Of a stretch of DNA of 64,000 nucleotides, positions 21,301-32,362 are shown in pieces. The translations under genes were made by a program, and so were the position numbers. Origin of the DNA: Paramyrothecium sp. XJ0827 (taxonomy: Eukaryota > Ascomycota > Sordariomycetes > Hypocreales > Stachybotryaceae). Where the stretch lies: positions 6,386,001 to 6,450,000 of the forward strand of contig JAJFPB010000001.1 in the NCBI GenBank assembly GCA_020881915.1, in the 5' to 3' direction. The notes below the pieces were generated by a model, which saw only the letters and a list, made by a program, of their open reading frames with translations, did not search any database and was not told the origin of the DNA. Numbering within the stretch: position 1 is the stretch's first letter; each line of letters starts with the position of its first letter.

Positions 21301-23398
21301 TTGGCCGTCTTGTACGGCAGGTCAATCAAGTAGCTCGCAATTGCTTGAGCAGATTGGTGATAGAACGCATATCTGTTCTGCTTCTCTACCACTGGACGCT
21401 CTTCATATACCGTCAAAACCTAAATAGATGAGCAACCACAAACCTGCTAGGTCTAGATGATATCGACTTACCTCTAGCTGACTTGCAAAGGCATTCAGGA
21501 TCAGCGAGAAGAATACCAAGCCGCCTCGATAGTAAAAACTTGAGGAATCATCCTTCAGGTCCAGGAATGTGGTCCCCAAAATGATTGCCAAAATGAAGTT
21601 GAAGAGTAGCTGGGCTATAGTGAATGTGGGATCGGCAAGAAGCCGCCTCCATGCGCGCCACATGGTCAAGCGCACTTGATCAGCATATGTAATGGTATAC
21701 GGTGATTTGGACCTTTGTGACTCGGCTTGCTCAGCACGTCGTGATTTCTCGTACTCGGCAAGTCTCTGCTCCCGCGGGTATCGGTTTTCGTAATTGCTCA
21801 GTTCAGCAAGTAAAGCCTGACGTTGCTTGCTATTGCACCACTTCTCGGCAAATTCTTCAGGGGTCCGGGGCACCTGGTTCTCGAATCCGGTTTTGGCTCG
21901 TCGCTCAGAGGGGCTTGTCATGGAGGTAAGGAAATCGGGTGTGGTCTGTCTTTCTGGGCCTGGATGAAATGGGGTCAGCCATGGAGAACACCGAAAGCTA
22001 CTCGTAGCGATCCTACATTCGAACCCAAGCTCTTCAAAATAGGCCTGTGCTTCTAATATTTTGCCAAAGAAAATTTGCCTGCCTTCGTATAAAACCGTGA
22101 CGAGATCGAATAGCTATGCTTGTAAGTAGAAATCCTGCCTGCCACAGTTTCGAAGTTTGACATACATCGTACGCTGATTGCGGAGCCTGGTAGATGGCCA
22201 CCGCAGCTGATACAGACATTAAATCTGCTTGTACACGCAAGGTCTGACAAAAGTTGACGGCATTAGAACTGTCAAGACCTCGGGTGGAATTATCCCAGCA
22301 CTGAAATTTCGCGCCTGTGAGAGCCGCTTCGGCGATGCTCACGCGCTTCCGTTCGCCACCGCTCACACCACGGATGAAGTCGTTTCCCACTCTTGTGTTC
22401 ACAGTGTGGCCAATACCAAAGGTGGCCATGATCACGTCGCGTTGTATAGTGTCTGCTTCGAGCTTGGAAACCCCTTCGACTACGTGCCGACCGGAACGGG
22501 CGCGAGAGGCGAAGAGCAAGGTCTCGCCGACGGTGAGATGTGGGAGGTGGTTGTCGGTTTCGGCATTGTAGAGGACGTCGCCACGGAATGTCGTCCGGAC
22601 GCGTTCGGTGTCAATGCCTGCGTTAGATAGTTAGTTACCACACTAATCAGAATTGCGACTTATCCACTTGCCTGCAAATCTTATCGAAGCCTCTGGCGAG
22701 ATTTTTAAACCGGCAGATTGGCCAGAGAGGGTCTTGAGGAGGGTTGAGCACCCAGAACCTGGTGGGCCCAGCACTAGAAGCAGCTCGCCTTCGCCTACGA
22801 CACCCTCAAAATTTCGAAGAATCTCCACGCGCTGGCCTGCGCGGCCGCGGTTAAATAGTCCAGCTGCATGCGAGAACAAATTCGAGACTCGATTGGTTAC
22901 CGTAGGCTGTACCGCAGAGCCCGCGCTCCAGCCGAAAACACTCAGATTCTGGTATGCTACACCAAGTGCTCGCGATGATCTTGTTTCGTTTGCATCTTGT
23001 AGTTTTAAAAAGGCTTTGACCCAGGCACGGGCGTTGAATGTAGGAGAATGAGGGTCGAGTTTGCTGCCTGCTCGTGGTTGTAGGGCGTGGAAACCTGCAT
23101 CAGAGTGGGTGGACATCCGAGAAAGTTGCCTGGCGAGTTCTCCAATCTTGACTTGCGATGTCACAGCTAAATCGTGGTCTGTAGATGGTGTTGGTGGTGA
23201 TGTGTCCATGTCTGACATGGTGGTTTCTGACGAAGCCACAGCGTTGCGACTAGACATTGCGGTGACTAACTTCGAGTTACAAGGCCTAGTCAACGATGTG
23301 TAGTTCTTTTGGTGTGTGATTGTTGTGCTGGCTGGAGCTGCAGTGTTCAGCGGCAGGTCAGATTGATATAAGAAGCTGCTGACGAGAGGCTCGGCCAT
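18311..23398 (-). CDS. PDR-type full-size ABC transporter (ABCG)
   Basis: Plasma-membrane multidrug efflux pump of the reverse (NBD-TMD)x2 layout. The start is at 23398 (MAEPLVSSF), with a second in-frame Met at 23257. NBD1 has the fungal PDR degenerate Walker [15 protein letters not shown], signature [13 protein letters not shown] and [14 protein letters not shown]2 has [17 protein letters not shown], a degenerate signature [15 protein letters not shown] and [13 protein letters not shown]. This pairing of one atypical and one typical site is normal for PDR pumps. Two six-helix membrane domains and the cysteine-bearing extracellular loop (CAEYLGPF...CAFC) near 18470-18580 are present. About nine introns all restore frame; one near 22632-22671 starts GC rather than GT. 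The gene looks intact at about 1,480 residues. Likely role is export of toxic or self-made compounds; cargo unknown. Confidence 0.93.
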
Positions 23399-24730
23399 GC
23401 GTCACAATCGCCTCAGGATAATTTACTCCGTGCTACCGCTTTCACGTCCCCTGAATCTCCGCATCATATGTTCGCAGGCCGCGGGTCCTGGAAACCATGC
23501 AAAGGCGCAATTCTTTTTTAATTGTGAAACGGCAACCCGCGGAAGCCTTGTGCTGGCAACGGTGACCCCAGTTGTTCCGTCGACACCGCCGCCAAGAACC
23601 GAAGCGCCGAAGACCGAAGACCGCGGACTCTGGCCGGGTCCCACTCTGGCGCAGCAGCCGCACCAAGCTTGCGGATGATGACTGGGCGACAAGCACAAGT
23701 GGACCCTCTACAAATGGTCCATTTGAATCAGGGCCCTCAAATCGTAAGCACAGCTGACACATGATGTCAAACCTCTTCATCTTGACTGGGCGCGTATGCA
23801 TACAGGCGGAGTAAGTCCAAGACATGAATTACCATCGGATTCTGCGGTTTTCAGAGGCCGACCGAAGGAACTTGGTTCGACTTTGAGCGAGTATAGCTTG
23901 ATCAGCAGTCACAACCCGCCGCCTCGATAATACTTATTGTCATCATCAATCACTCTGTGAACTTTGATTAGGAATCGTATCTCGTGGGATCATCTTGCCG
24001 AAAGAGACGTTTGTCAACGTAGTCATTTGCCTCGAGACCTTTAGAAATCCATATCCTTGGTCGCCATCGGGCACTTCATGCTTGATGAACCCAGGAATTC
24101 ATGCTTTAATTAAGCTGCTGTCTCCTCTGTCAGTACGTCACGCGCGTTGACTAAGTCAAATCTGCTAGAAAGAAGCTTAAGCGGTCCCATACTTGCTCAA
24201 TTCACGCTGTGCAATGTACCTACGCCGGAAACTGATAACAAGACAGTTATGAAGGCACCGGCGGATATGATGATAGATGGCCTTAGGCATCATTATTTGG
24301 ACTGATGGAATCCTGTGGGGAGTCCTAGGACCAACTGAGCAACTAAAACAGAGGGAGTGCGTTACACAGAACCCACACACGTAATCCGTTCATGCACTTG
24401 TCCCAACGAGGGTCAATCTGACATCTACCCCTTGCATACTGTCCTAGTACCTTGCCAGTGTTCAACAGCGTGGTAGTGGTATCTATTCTACAAAACGATC
24501 TCTGGTAAGTTGATTGTTGGCAATGGTCCCCCTGAGGTCTCTAATCACGGGGTCAGTGATCATCTTACGTCCCCTGGGATTATTGACATTGAACATGACA
24601 AAGCCTTCATTACTATCAAGCTTCCTGGGCTTTCATGATGTAGCGATTACATCTCGTCTCGAAATACATTAAAATTAATTCTAAAGAAATTATCACGCCC
24701 GAGCAAGGACATGTAAGCATAGCCTCATGC
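23399..24730. other. 1.3-kb intergenic region right of the ABC transporter
   Basis: Promoter of the ABC transporter (reading left) and 3' flank of the WSC gene. Two CCGCGG-centred palindromes lie at 23536-23543 (TCCGCGGG on the minus strand) and 23620-23627 (TCCGCGGT), about 140 and 225 bp upstream of the ABC start. They resemble the yeast pleiotropic drug response element TCCGCGGA. No coding signal recognised from 23700 to 24730. Confidence 0.5.
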
Positions 24731-27700
24731 CTATGCGGTCAGCTCATCCAAGTAGAACAGGGTCAGGCGCTTGCGTCCACCGCACTTGGCTGTCGAGTTA
24801 CCTGCACAATTGATGTTGCACTCGCTCTCTGTCGTATTGAAGCCGGGCGTCGCGCCCGCATTACCCGCCCAGTTGATGGGGCCGTTGCCGCACCAACACT
24901 CCCGGCCGTACTCCACGCCGGCATAGTCATACATCCAGCATGCCTCGAGGCACATGTCGTGTGTCATATTGACCGAGTTGACCACTTGCCGGGGTACCAA
25001 GCGTCCGGCCGAAGGACCGGCGACACAGCCGTAGTAGGTGAAGTTGACGTTGCCGGGCCACAAGGGGGGCGAGATGGTGGCGATGGCCGAGGTGCTGGTG
25101 CTGGTGGATGAGGCGACAGTGGGAGTGGAGAAGGAAGTGGTGTCGGTAGCGACAGAGGTGACGGCACTGGACGACGAAACAGAGGTAGTGGTAGGCTCCG
25201 AGCTGGTCGAAGCGCTCAGAGTTGTGGAGACGGGGCTAGTAGGCTCGCTCGAGGTTACAGCCTCTGAAGTGGTTGACCCAATGCTAGTCGTAGCCTTGGA
25301 ACTGCTGAATTCGCTCGTGGTTGTAATCTCTGAGGTCGCCTCGGAGCTTGTCACAGTAGCGACTGCGCTGGGAGATTGGCTCGTCGTCTCCTCGGCAGAA
25401 TCGGTGGCGGCACTAGTCACAGTCTCCGACTCGACTGGCTCGCGAGTCTGGGTGGCCTCTGAGCTGGTCAACTCGCTCGAGGTCGTCTCGACGAGGCTAG
25501 CAGAAATGCTGTTCGATACCGTGCTGATAGACTCCGAAGTCGTGTCCAGCACAGAGCTGCTGGCCACGCTGGTCGTTTGCGCAACCGGAGTTGTAGATAC
25601 GCCCGGAGTAGGTACGGAGGAGACGGGTGTGCTGGTTGGCAGGCTAATCGGACTGGAAGAGGACGATGATACAGTTGAGTTCAGTAGCGGGTCAAACTTG
25701 TACATGGACAGCCTGCTTCCCGCACCGCAGTAGGTCAGCTTATCGCCGGGGCATAGGAAGCTGCACGTCGTGTTGGTCGAGTCGGGGGCCGTGTTGCCGC
25801 GCAGTTGGTTATCGCAGTAGCATTCGCGGCCATACTCAATTCCCCACCACGTATACTGGCTACACGCAGCGGCGCATTTCTCCAGAGTCATGGGGTCGTC
25901 ATAGAAAGAACGGCCCTGCAGAGAGCGGCCCCCCTGGTTATTAGCAACGTAGCATCCCTGGTAGCGGTAGGCGCCGACGCTCTGCTTTATAGCTGGCACA
26001 GTTGAGGTGGGAACTGCGGCACTGGAAGTTGACGATGACGATGACAAGGACAAGGAAACGGAGGCGGATGCGGAGGCGGAGGCGGTGCCATTGGCAACGG
26101 CCGACGTACTTGGCGCAACGCTGGTTGTCGAGACAATAGTGCCATTGCGCTGGTATACGTTGAGGCGCTGGCCGCCACCACAGTACTCGCCCTTGTTGTC
26201 GTTGCAGGCAATATTACACTCGCCAATAGCAACGGGCAGAGATCCTTCACGGAACTCATTGGCGCACCAACACTCGCCGCCGTACTGGAGACCGACGTAC
26301 TTGTAGCCGAGCGGCGCACAGGCGTTGATGCAAGCAGCTACGGTGCGCTCGGCAGTGCTGATGGCGTTGGGCAGGGCGCGACCGGCAACTTCATTGTAGC
26401 AGCCAATGCTTGTGTATCCATTCAGACCAGGGTTCACCACGGGACCGCCAACAGGAGGGTTAGGAGTAACCGGAGGGTTGGGGTCGGTGCCCGGAGGCGG
26501 CAGCGTGGCGTTCGTCGCCCACAATGAGATTTGCGCATTGCCTTGCAGCTCGCCAACACCATTGCCACCGCACCATTGGCCGATATCGCCAGAGCAGGCA
26601 AAGTTGCAGTTCAGTTCGCCGACCTGCGTAGTGGGAGGACGCGGACCTCCCCAGCATTCGCGATGATACTGGGTTCCACAGTAGGCGAAACCCCTCTCAG
26701 CGCAAGACTGGAGACACATGGCGGACGTGAGGTTATCGTTACCGTAAAGCTGGGTTTGAAGCTGGCGGCCTGGGTTGTTTTCTCGGAAGCAACCAACATA
26801 GCGATAGGTGCCGCTGCCATCATCCTTCAGGGGGCCGCCTTGCTGTGCGATGGCCGTACAGGTAAAGGGCACTTCGAATTTACCGAGGGAAATATCGTTG
26901 GTATTGAAGGTCCAGGTGGTACCGCGAGAGTACGGGTCGGTATTCCACTGGGTCTTGGGCACAGTGCAAGTGATAAAAGCTTCAGCATGCTCGCCAGCAT
27001 TGATGATAGTTCCCTCGCCGATATCGACCTGGTTGACTGTGTTGATGAGGCCAGGGATACCGAAAGGAGGCTTGGAAATCGGAACCTGTAGGGCCACCGA
27101 GCCGTTGGGCGCGACGTTGGAGATACGGAACCGCAGGCGGAGGGCGGTATTCTGCGTGACTTCACCGAAGGACAGGGCAGGCTCCCCGGGAACCCACGAT
27201 TGCCAGCCCGAGCCGTCGGGCTTTTCGAGCTGGATGAGTGCCTGGGGTGTGGCACCGACGCTGGCACTCAACGCAATGACGCCCTGGCCTCCGTTGGACT
27301 CGATTACAACCCACAGCCTGAAAGTGCCAATCTCGGCCGGTTTGAAGGTGATACTGACAAGCTGCTGCGACTCGGCAGCGAGCGAGCTCGGTAGGTTATG
27401 GAAGCTGAAGTGGCCAACCGAAGTGCCGTTGCCAGTGTTAGTGGCTGGGATGAATGGTCCACTGGGACCAGTCGTGGAGTACTGAATGCTCTCCACGACA
27501 AGCGCGGACAGACCATCGTTCGACAACAACACCGAGTTGGAGATGGGCGCCGAATCAAGCACAGCCTGGCTGAAGGCGACGGTGGAGGGCTCAATCGTCA
27601 AAAGGGCATCGGCGCTCTCGCCTTCGCCAGTGAGGCGAACCGAAGTGGTGCTGGCATAGCCGACGACGTTATTGGTTGTCTTGATGGAGATGCTGGCCGA

Positions 27701-29743
27701 GCGAGATCCAACGCGGCTGGGCTTGAAGTTGGCCTGGAATGTGAAGCTGCCTTGGGCGGCAACCGTGCGAGGAAGCGCGGGCACGTCGGCCACGCTGAAG
27801 TCGGTCGATTCAAGCGTCAAGTTGGCAACGGTCAAGGCAATCTTGGCTGTGCAAGTGACGGTCTTGGTCTCTCCATCGCTGCCAACGTTGACGACGCCAA
27901 AATCAGTGCTGGCGGTGGTGCAGTTCAGCGCCGGGTTGGTAGGGGCGCCGTAGCCGTAAACCCAACCTTGGTTGGTGCCAATGTACATGGTACCGTCGCC
28001 AAACTGGGGGCGGGAGAACTTGTTGATGCCCGGTGTGTTGAAGCTCTTGAGCACCCGCAGGATGGTGCCGTCGTTTCCGGTAGGGACGGTCTCGTAGATG
28101 CGGAGATGGTTGCTTTCAGCCACGGCGTTGTTGGTATCGGCGATCCAGAACAGACCAGTGCCGGGCTGGCCCTTGAGCGAGGTGGTGGCACCATGGCCGA
28201 CTCCGAAGCCATTCTTTCCTCCGATGGGGGTGTCGGCGACCTTGGTAAACGCAGGGACGCCGTTGACGCAGTTGAACTTGAACACGACTGTTTCGAAACC
28301 AATAACGTTGACATATACATAGCCGCCGTCGAGAGGGCTAACGCCAGCACCGGCATAGACAGAGTTTCTGTGGTAATACTGGCCAAGAACACGGTTTTGC
28401 CTGTTCGGCCCGGTGCGGTAGCCACCAAGATCATCGAGGTTGAGAAAGAAGGTATTACGGTCCTTGCCGGTAACGATACCTATACGCTTGATCTCGCCGC
28501 AGGAAAAGGGGTCACTCGGGAGAATCTGGAGCGGGCTGGTTCCGAGATCCAGATCACCACCATCGAGGAACGCCTTATTCTCAGGCATAAAGAAATCGAC
28601 CAAGCCGGTGCGGCCATCGTCCCCGTACGTCTGGTGCACCACAGCCTCCTCAAGAGAAGTGGGGATCGTACCACGGTTGATCGGGAGGTCCTTTACCTGC
28701 TGCGAATATCCGTTTCCAGTAGCATAGAATATGGACCCTCTGTCGTCGGACGCCATACCGCCGCCAGACATCCACAGCGAGGCGCCCTCCGCGGTCGGCA
28801 CACCCTCACCCTGGGTAGCCCAGAGCTCAACGACCTCGCCAGTGGTCCTGTGCCAGCCAATAAGCCAGCCGGTGAAATTGTAATGGACACAATGGGAGCC
28901 GAATCCAGCATAGATGTAATCAGAACCCAGCGGGTGCAGCAGACCAGGGCGCTGGTTCTGAATTCCACCGTTGAAGAGACGACCCGGGTTGTTGCGGGGC
29001 TCCCTGCCCTCGAGGTTGATAGGGAAGTTAGGGCGCTCGCTGAGATCGTAGACGCTGAGGGCGTGGATAAAGATGCGACCGGCGGGACGGCCCTGGGCGA
29101 CGCCGGGCTGGGTTTGATCGGCATACGTCTTGGCTGTCAGGTACAGAGTCTCTGTATCCGGATCGATAACACCGGTACCAATGATACCGACAACGGGGTT
29201 AATATCTTGACAGTAGCTATGACCCAAGTCAATTAATTCATTCGCCATTTGGGTTGCCGCGGGGGTCTTACCCTCCATCATCCTGGTCCGGTCTATCGAG
29301 ATCCCTCGACAGGAAGGGTAAACCCAAGTTCACAGTGGCGAGGATCTGGCCCGTCTTTGCGTTCATCTTGTAGACGTTGTTCTGCGCGGTGGCCCAGTAC
29401 ACGAACTGAGTGCCATCGCCGTCCTTGGGGGTGTAGGTGAGCGGCTGGGAGAAGATCTTCTCCGAGTCGCCCATGTAGTTACCGGGCAATCGGACACGGA
29501 AGATCTGGTTGAATTCGCTGCTGGTGACGACAGCAGGGTCCATATTATTGTTACTGGAGTGGTCAGTTTTGGCCGTCACTTGGTATTCGTGACCAGAAGC
29601 GTCACCTACGGGAAGTAGCCAATTCGCGAGTTGTCGCCGCCCCAGGTGATGGTATCGTGTTCGGCCAAACCGGTGACTGGACTTACAGCCATGAGCGCCA
29701 CCATGGCCGCGGCCGCGATACCACGGAACATCTTGCTGGCCAT
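24731..29743 (-). CDS. Secreted multi-domain protein: beta-propeller-like head, Ig-like repeats, four WSC domains
   Basis: Probable extracellular or wall-attached carbohydrate-binding protein. The start at 29743 gives a signal peptide (MASKMFRGIAAAAAMVALMAV). Exons 29743-29610, 29553-29272 and 29216-24731 total 4,902 nt, exactly 1,633 residues. Residues ~25-563 are a quinoprotein-like beta-propeller (QFVYWATAQNNVYKMNAKTG, YLTAKTYAD, DRNTFFLNLDDLGG). Residues ~565-930 carry ASH/HYDIN-like Ig repeats (DFGVVNVGSDGETKTVTC; FKPSRVGSRSASI; FKPAEIGTFRLWV). Four WSC domains follow at ~940-1040, 1073-1160, 1223-1315 and 1528-1633, each with the Cys pattern and RECWC/GGECWC-type core. A Ser/Thr-rich, likely O-glycosylated linker of about 190 residues separates WSC3 from WSC4. 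No C-terminal membrane span or GPI signal is seen, unlike yeast Wsc sensors. No catalytic motif was recognised, so an enzyme activity is not claimed. Confidence 0.9.
25090..25660 (-). repeat. Ser/Thr-rich low-complexity linker inside the WSC protein
   Basis: About 190 codons made almost wholly of Ser, Thr, Ala, Val and Glu, with repeated TTSE/SSE-type units. It tethers the last WSC domain. Such stretches are usually heavily O-mannosylated and vary in length between strains. Confidence 0.75.
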
Positions 29744-31719
29744 TGCGACAAGAGGCTCCGGTCACGAGCTGCTGCTGCTGCTGCTGCAAAACGAGTGGAA
29801 TGGGAAAAAGAAAAAGAAGAAAGCGAGTGTGGTTGGCCGGAATTAGACCACAGCAGAGTAGCTACTGACCCCAGAAAAACATTGAACGTGGTGGCGAAAC
29901 TACCCCAAGGCGAACAGAACGGCAGGGTTGGGACGGACAAGATCTCGACATGTGGGTAGCGAGGGAACCATGGGGTTTTCTAACTGCAATATAGATACGT
30001 TAGACCAGTCCCGACAGATCGGATCGTGGTCACCCCTCGTTCGCCCATCGCAGGCCACTCATTCTCGCCTTACCTACTTCAGATGTCATTAGCCAGGGGC
30101 GAAATTTCGCTAGTTGTCGAAACTGCGCCGCCAAGTCGACTATGTAGTGCCACACACACACGCAAGGCACTTCCAGCAGCACTCAAGCTGAGGGCCGACG
30201 GCACTAGCCGATAGGTGCCTTGGACGGCCAAGCAGGACAAAGAAGCAGGAAAGTCCGACAAAGGAATGAGATAAGACTCTTAGCCGGCCACTTGCGGTAG
30301 GCGAGGGCATGGCTATTAGCTGGGCAGAGGGGCGCGCTCCACTACAAGACCGTCGCCAAGGGACATGGCGAGCCCTCTCCTCGCAAAGATGGTCTTGGCG
30401 TCTGACCGGACGACCCGAAACCCCATCTCGCCTCCGAAGATAATGCTCTTTCCGCATCTGCCAAGCACGGGGACCTTTGGCGGACGCGCAGGCCAAGCTC
30501 TGCCACGGCCAATCGAGGCCGTCCTTTAATTTTACACGCCCCACCGCTAACCGATGTTGTTTTCCCACGTGTGGAGGGCAAATGGCATGATGGACACCCG
30601 GAGGAGCACGAAGGAACTCGTGCGGCCAGGCAACCCCTGCTGGTGCTATCGATCAACGCGTCAGCGGACCAAAAGAGCCCAAGTTACCGTTCCGTCAAAA
30701 GTGCGTGGCATGCTAGTTCTTTTTATCCGCACTCGATTGGTTCGGTATCCGGGATGTAGATCTACTGTGCCCATCGTGGGTGGCGCTGCATGGCATGGCG
30801 AGCGAGGATATGCTAGCAGTCAATATGAACAACAAGAATCTCTCAAATTCACAACGCTAAAGATATTTGATAAGAGTAGAACCTACGAGTTAGCTATTGT
30901 GTTGGGGACAGAAGGAAATATGCCATTCCCCGTAGTTTTGTGCTTGCCTACCCTGGACCTACCGAGAAGCTCTGTATGTTGGACTGATAGAAGGACCCAG
31001 ATACTCGGATCAATAGCATCAACATCAACTTTTCAGGCCAATCTTGGAAGCAATGTTTTTTTCTTCTCCTTCTCATGAGGAGGTCCTCTCCGCATACGAT
31101 TCTAGGGCCTCGATGCTTCATTGTTGGGATCTTGAAAGGATCGAATGACCTGTTTATCTTTGCAGTTTCGGTCGCTACCTGCCTTTGACCTGGTGGCCAC
31201 TCTAAGATGGATCTTTTCAGAAACTTACTCTTGTCAGCGGCACCATTTTCATCGAAGTTGTTGACGGGCGCAAATGGACCGAAATGTATGATTGATCTAA
31301 AGAGCAAAATAATAAACTGTTGAAGGGGCTTGCAAAGCAGCCTACCCACCCGATTTTATTCGGAATCGCCTTGAGTGAGTTATCCTGCACTGTGGCAATC
31401 TCAACTTGTTAGCTAACAGAAAATTTAGGCTTATGATACTTTGATTGGCAAGCGACCTGGAGGTTAACAACAGCGAGTTGTGATCGCCCGCAGTATTATC
31501 TGTAATCCGAAAATACTTCTCCTTGATGAGGCCACTGGTGCGCTTGATCCAATACCGAGAAGATTGTCCAGCAGGCCCTGAACACTGCCATACTCTTCCA
31601 GTACACAACACGAGTATCAACAAGGGCCGGTCCGCAATGAACCATGTTCTTCAACTCTGCCAAGGTCTTGTCCACCACGACGGCGGCAGCGAGAGCAAGC
31701 CGAGCCATATCATAACAAC
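29744..31719. other. 2-kb intergenic region upstream of the WSC gene
   Basis: No gene supported. It begins with the WSC gene leader, which contains a CTG/CAG triplet run at about 29768-29787 just before the start codon. A short CA repeat lies at about 30152-30162. From about 30800 rightwards the sequence becomes AT-rich and grades into the ABC transporter relic. Confidence 0.5.
29768..29787. repeat. CTG/CAG trinucleotide run in WSC gene leader
   Basis: Six uninterrupted CTG units on the plus strand (CAG on the gene strand) lie about 25 bp upstream of the WSC gene start codon, within the expected 5' leader. Confidence 0.7.
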
Positions 31720-32362
31720 GCAGGAATGTGAATTTTCCTTCCACAACGTTGAATTCATATAATCGATGCGACCGAACACACATGTCCTTCGTGGGGTCGT
31801 TCTCGGTATTGAGTCCGGCAAGATGGTCGCCTTCGTCGGTGCTTTGGGCTGTGACAAGCTACCATGATCGCCGTACTGGAGCGCTTTTATGAGCCGATAA
31901 ATTGCGTTCTGCATACTGATGGACAAGACATCCGGGTTCCCGATCTTCGGATGCACTGCCGAGATATCACTGTTGTGCAGCAAGAGCCACTTCTGTACCA
32001 AAGATCAAATCGGGAGAACATTTCTTTGGGCTTGGCGAGCCAGGAGCCTTCTGACGCACAATTGAGGCTCGTTGCCACCAAGCCAATATCTGGGACTTTA
32101 TGATATCGCTGGCTGAAGATCTGGAGCGATGAGCGCGCTTGACACAGTCCGAAAAGGTTATCAAGAAAGACTTGGATCGTGCAATGGAGGGATTTACAAC
32201 CATCGTGTAGCGCATCGGCTCAGTAGTATCCATCACACAGATCTCACTATGGTGTTTGCTAGGGCAAGATTGCCCAGATAGGCACCCCGGAGGAGCTCAA
32301 TGCTAGGAGAGTATGAAATGGCTCTCGGCCAAGCTTTGGATGGAGAGGTGTCACGAATATAA
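31720..32362 (+). pseudogene. ABCB (MDR-like) transporter relic, second nucleotide-binding domain
   Basis: Remnant of the C-terminal ATP-binding domain of a multidrug-type ABC transporter. Readable pieces in order: CEFSFHNVEF (31726), a stop, SMRPNTHVLRGVVLGIESGKMVAFVGA (31768) and a damaged Walker A. Then MIAVLERFYEPIN (31864), DITVVQQEPLLYQRSNRENISLGL (31956) and CHQANIWDFMISLAEDL (32075). Then ALDT/QSEKVI (32135-32155), GFTTIV (32190), AHRLSSIHHTD (32207), GKIAQIGTPEELNARR (32263) and YEMALGQALDGE (32310). The frame changes at least five times. The signature LSGGQ and Walker B, expected between 32100 and 32130, are absent, so part was deleted. No membrane domain was recognised upstream. 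It cannot encode a working transporter. Confidence 0.85.

Noticed and set aside
25038..25733. A plus-strand open frame of repeating Val/Glu/Ser opposite the WSC linker
   Set aside because: It is the antisense of a low-complexity Ser/Thr linker, which keeps stops out of the opposite strand.
27126..27133. CGGAACCG within the WSC gene
   Set aside because: Lies deep in coding sequence far from any promoter; a chance match.
27398..29236. A 612-codon plus-strand open frame antisense to the WSC gene
   Set aside because: It mirrors the GC-biased third positions of the real gene, starts internally, and shows no domain; the minus-strand protein has clear families and exact exon closure.
30554..31078. 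A plus-strand open frame of 174 codons upstream of the ABC relic
   Set aside because: Composition is random-like, no domain, no splice logic; treated as intergenic.
31496..31783. A minus-strand open frame overlapping the ABC relic
   Set aside because: No family match, and the plus strand clearly carries ABC transporter blocks in the same DNA.
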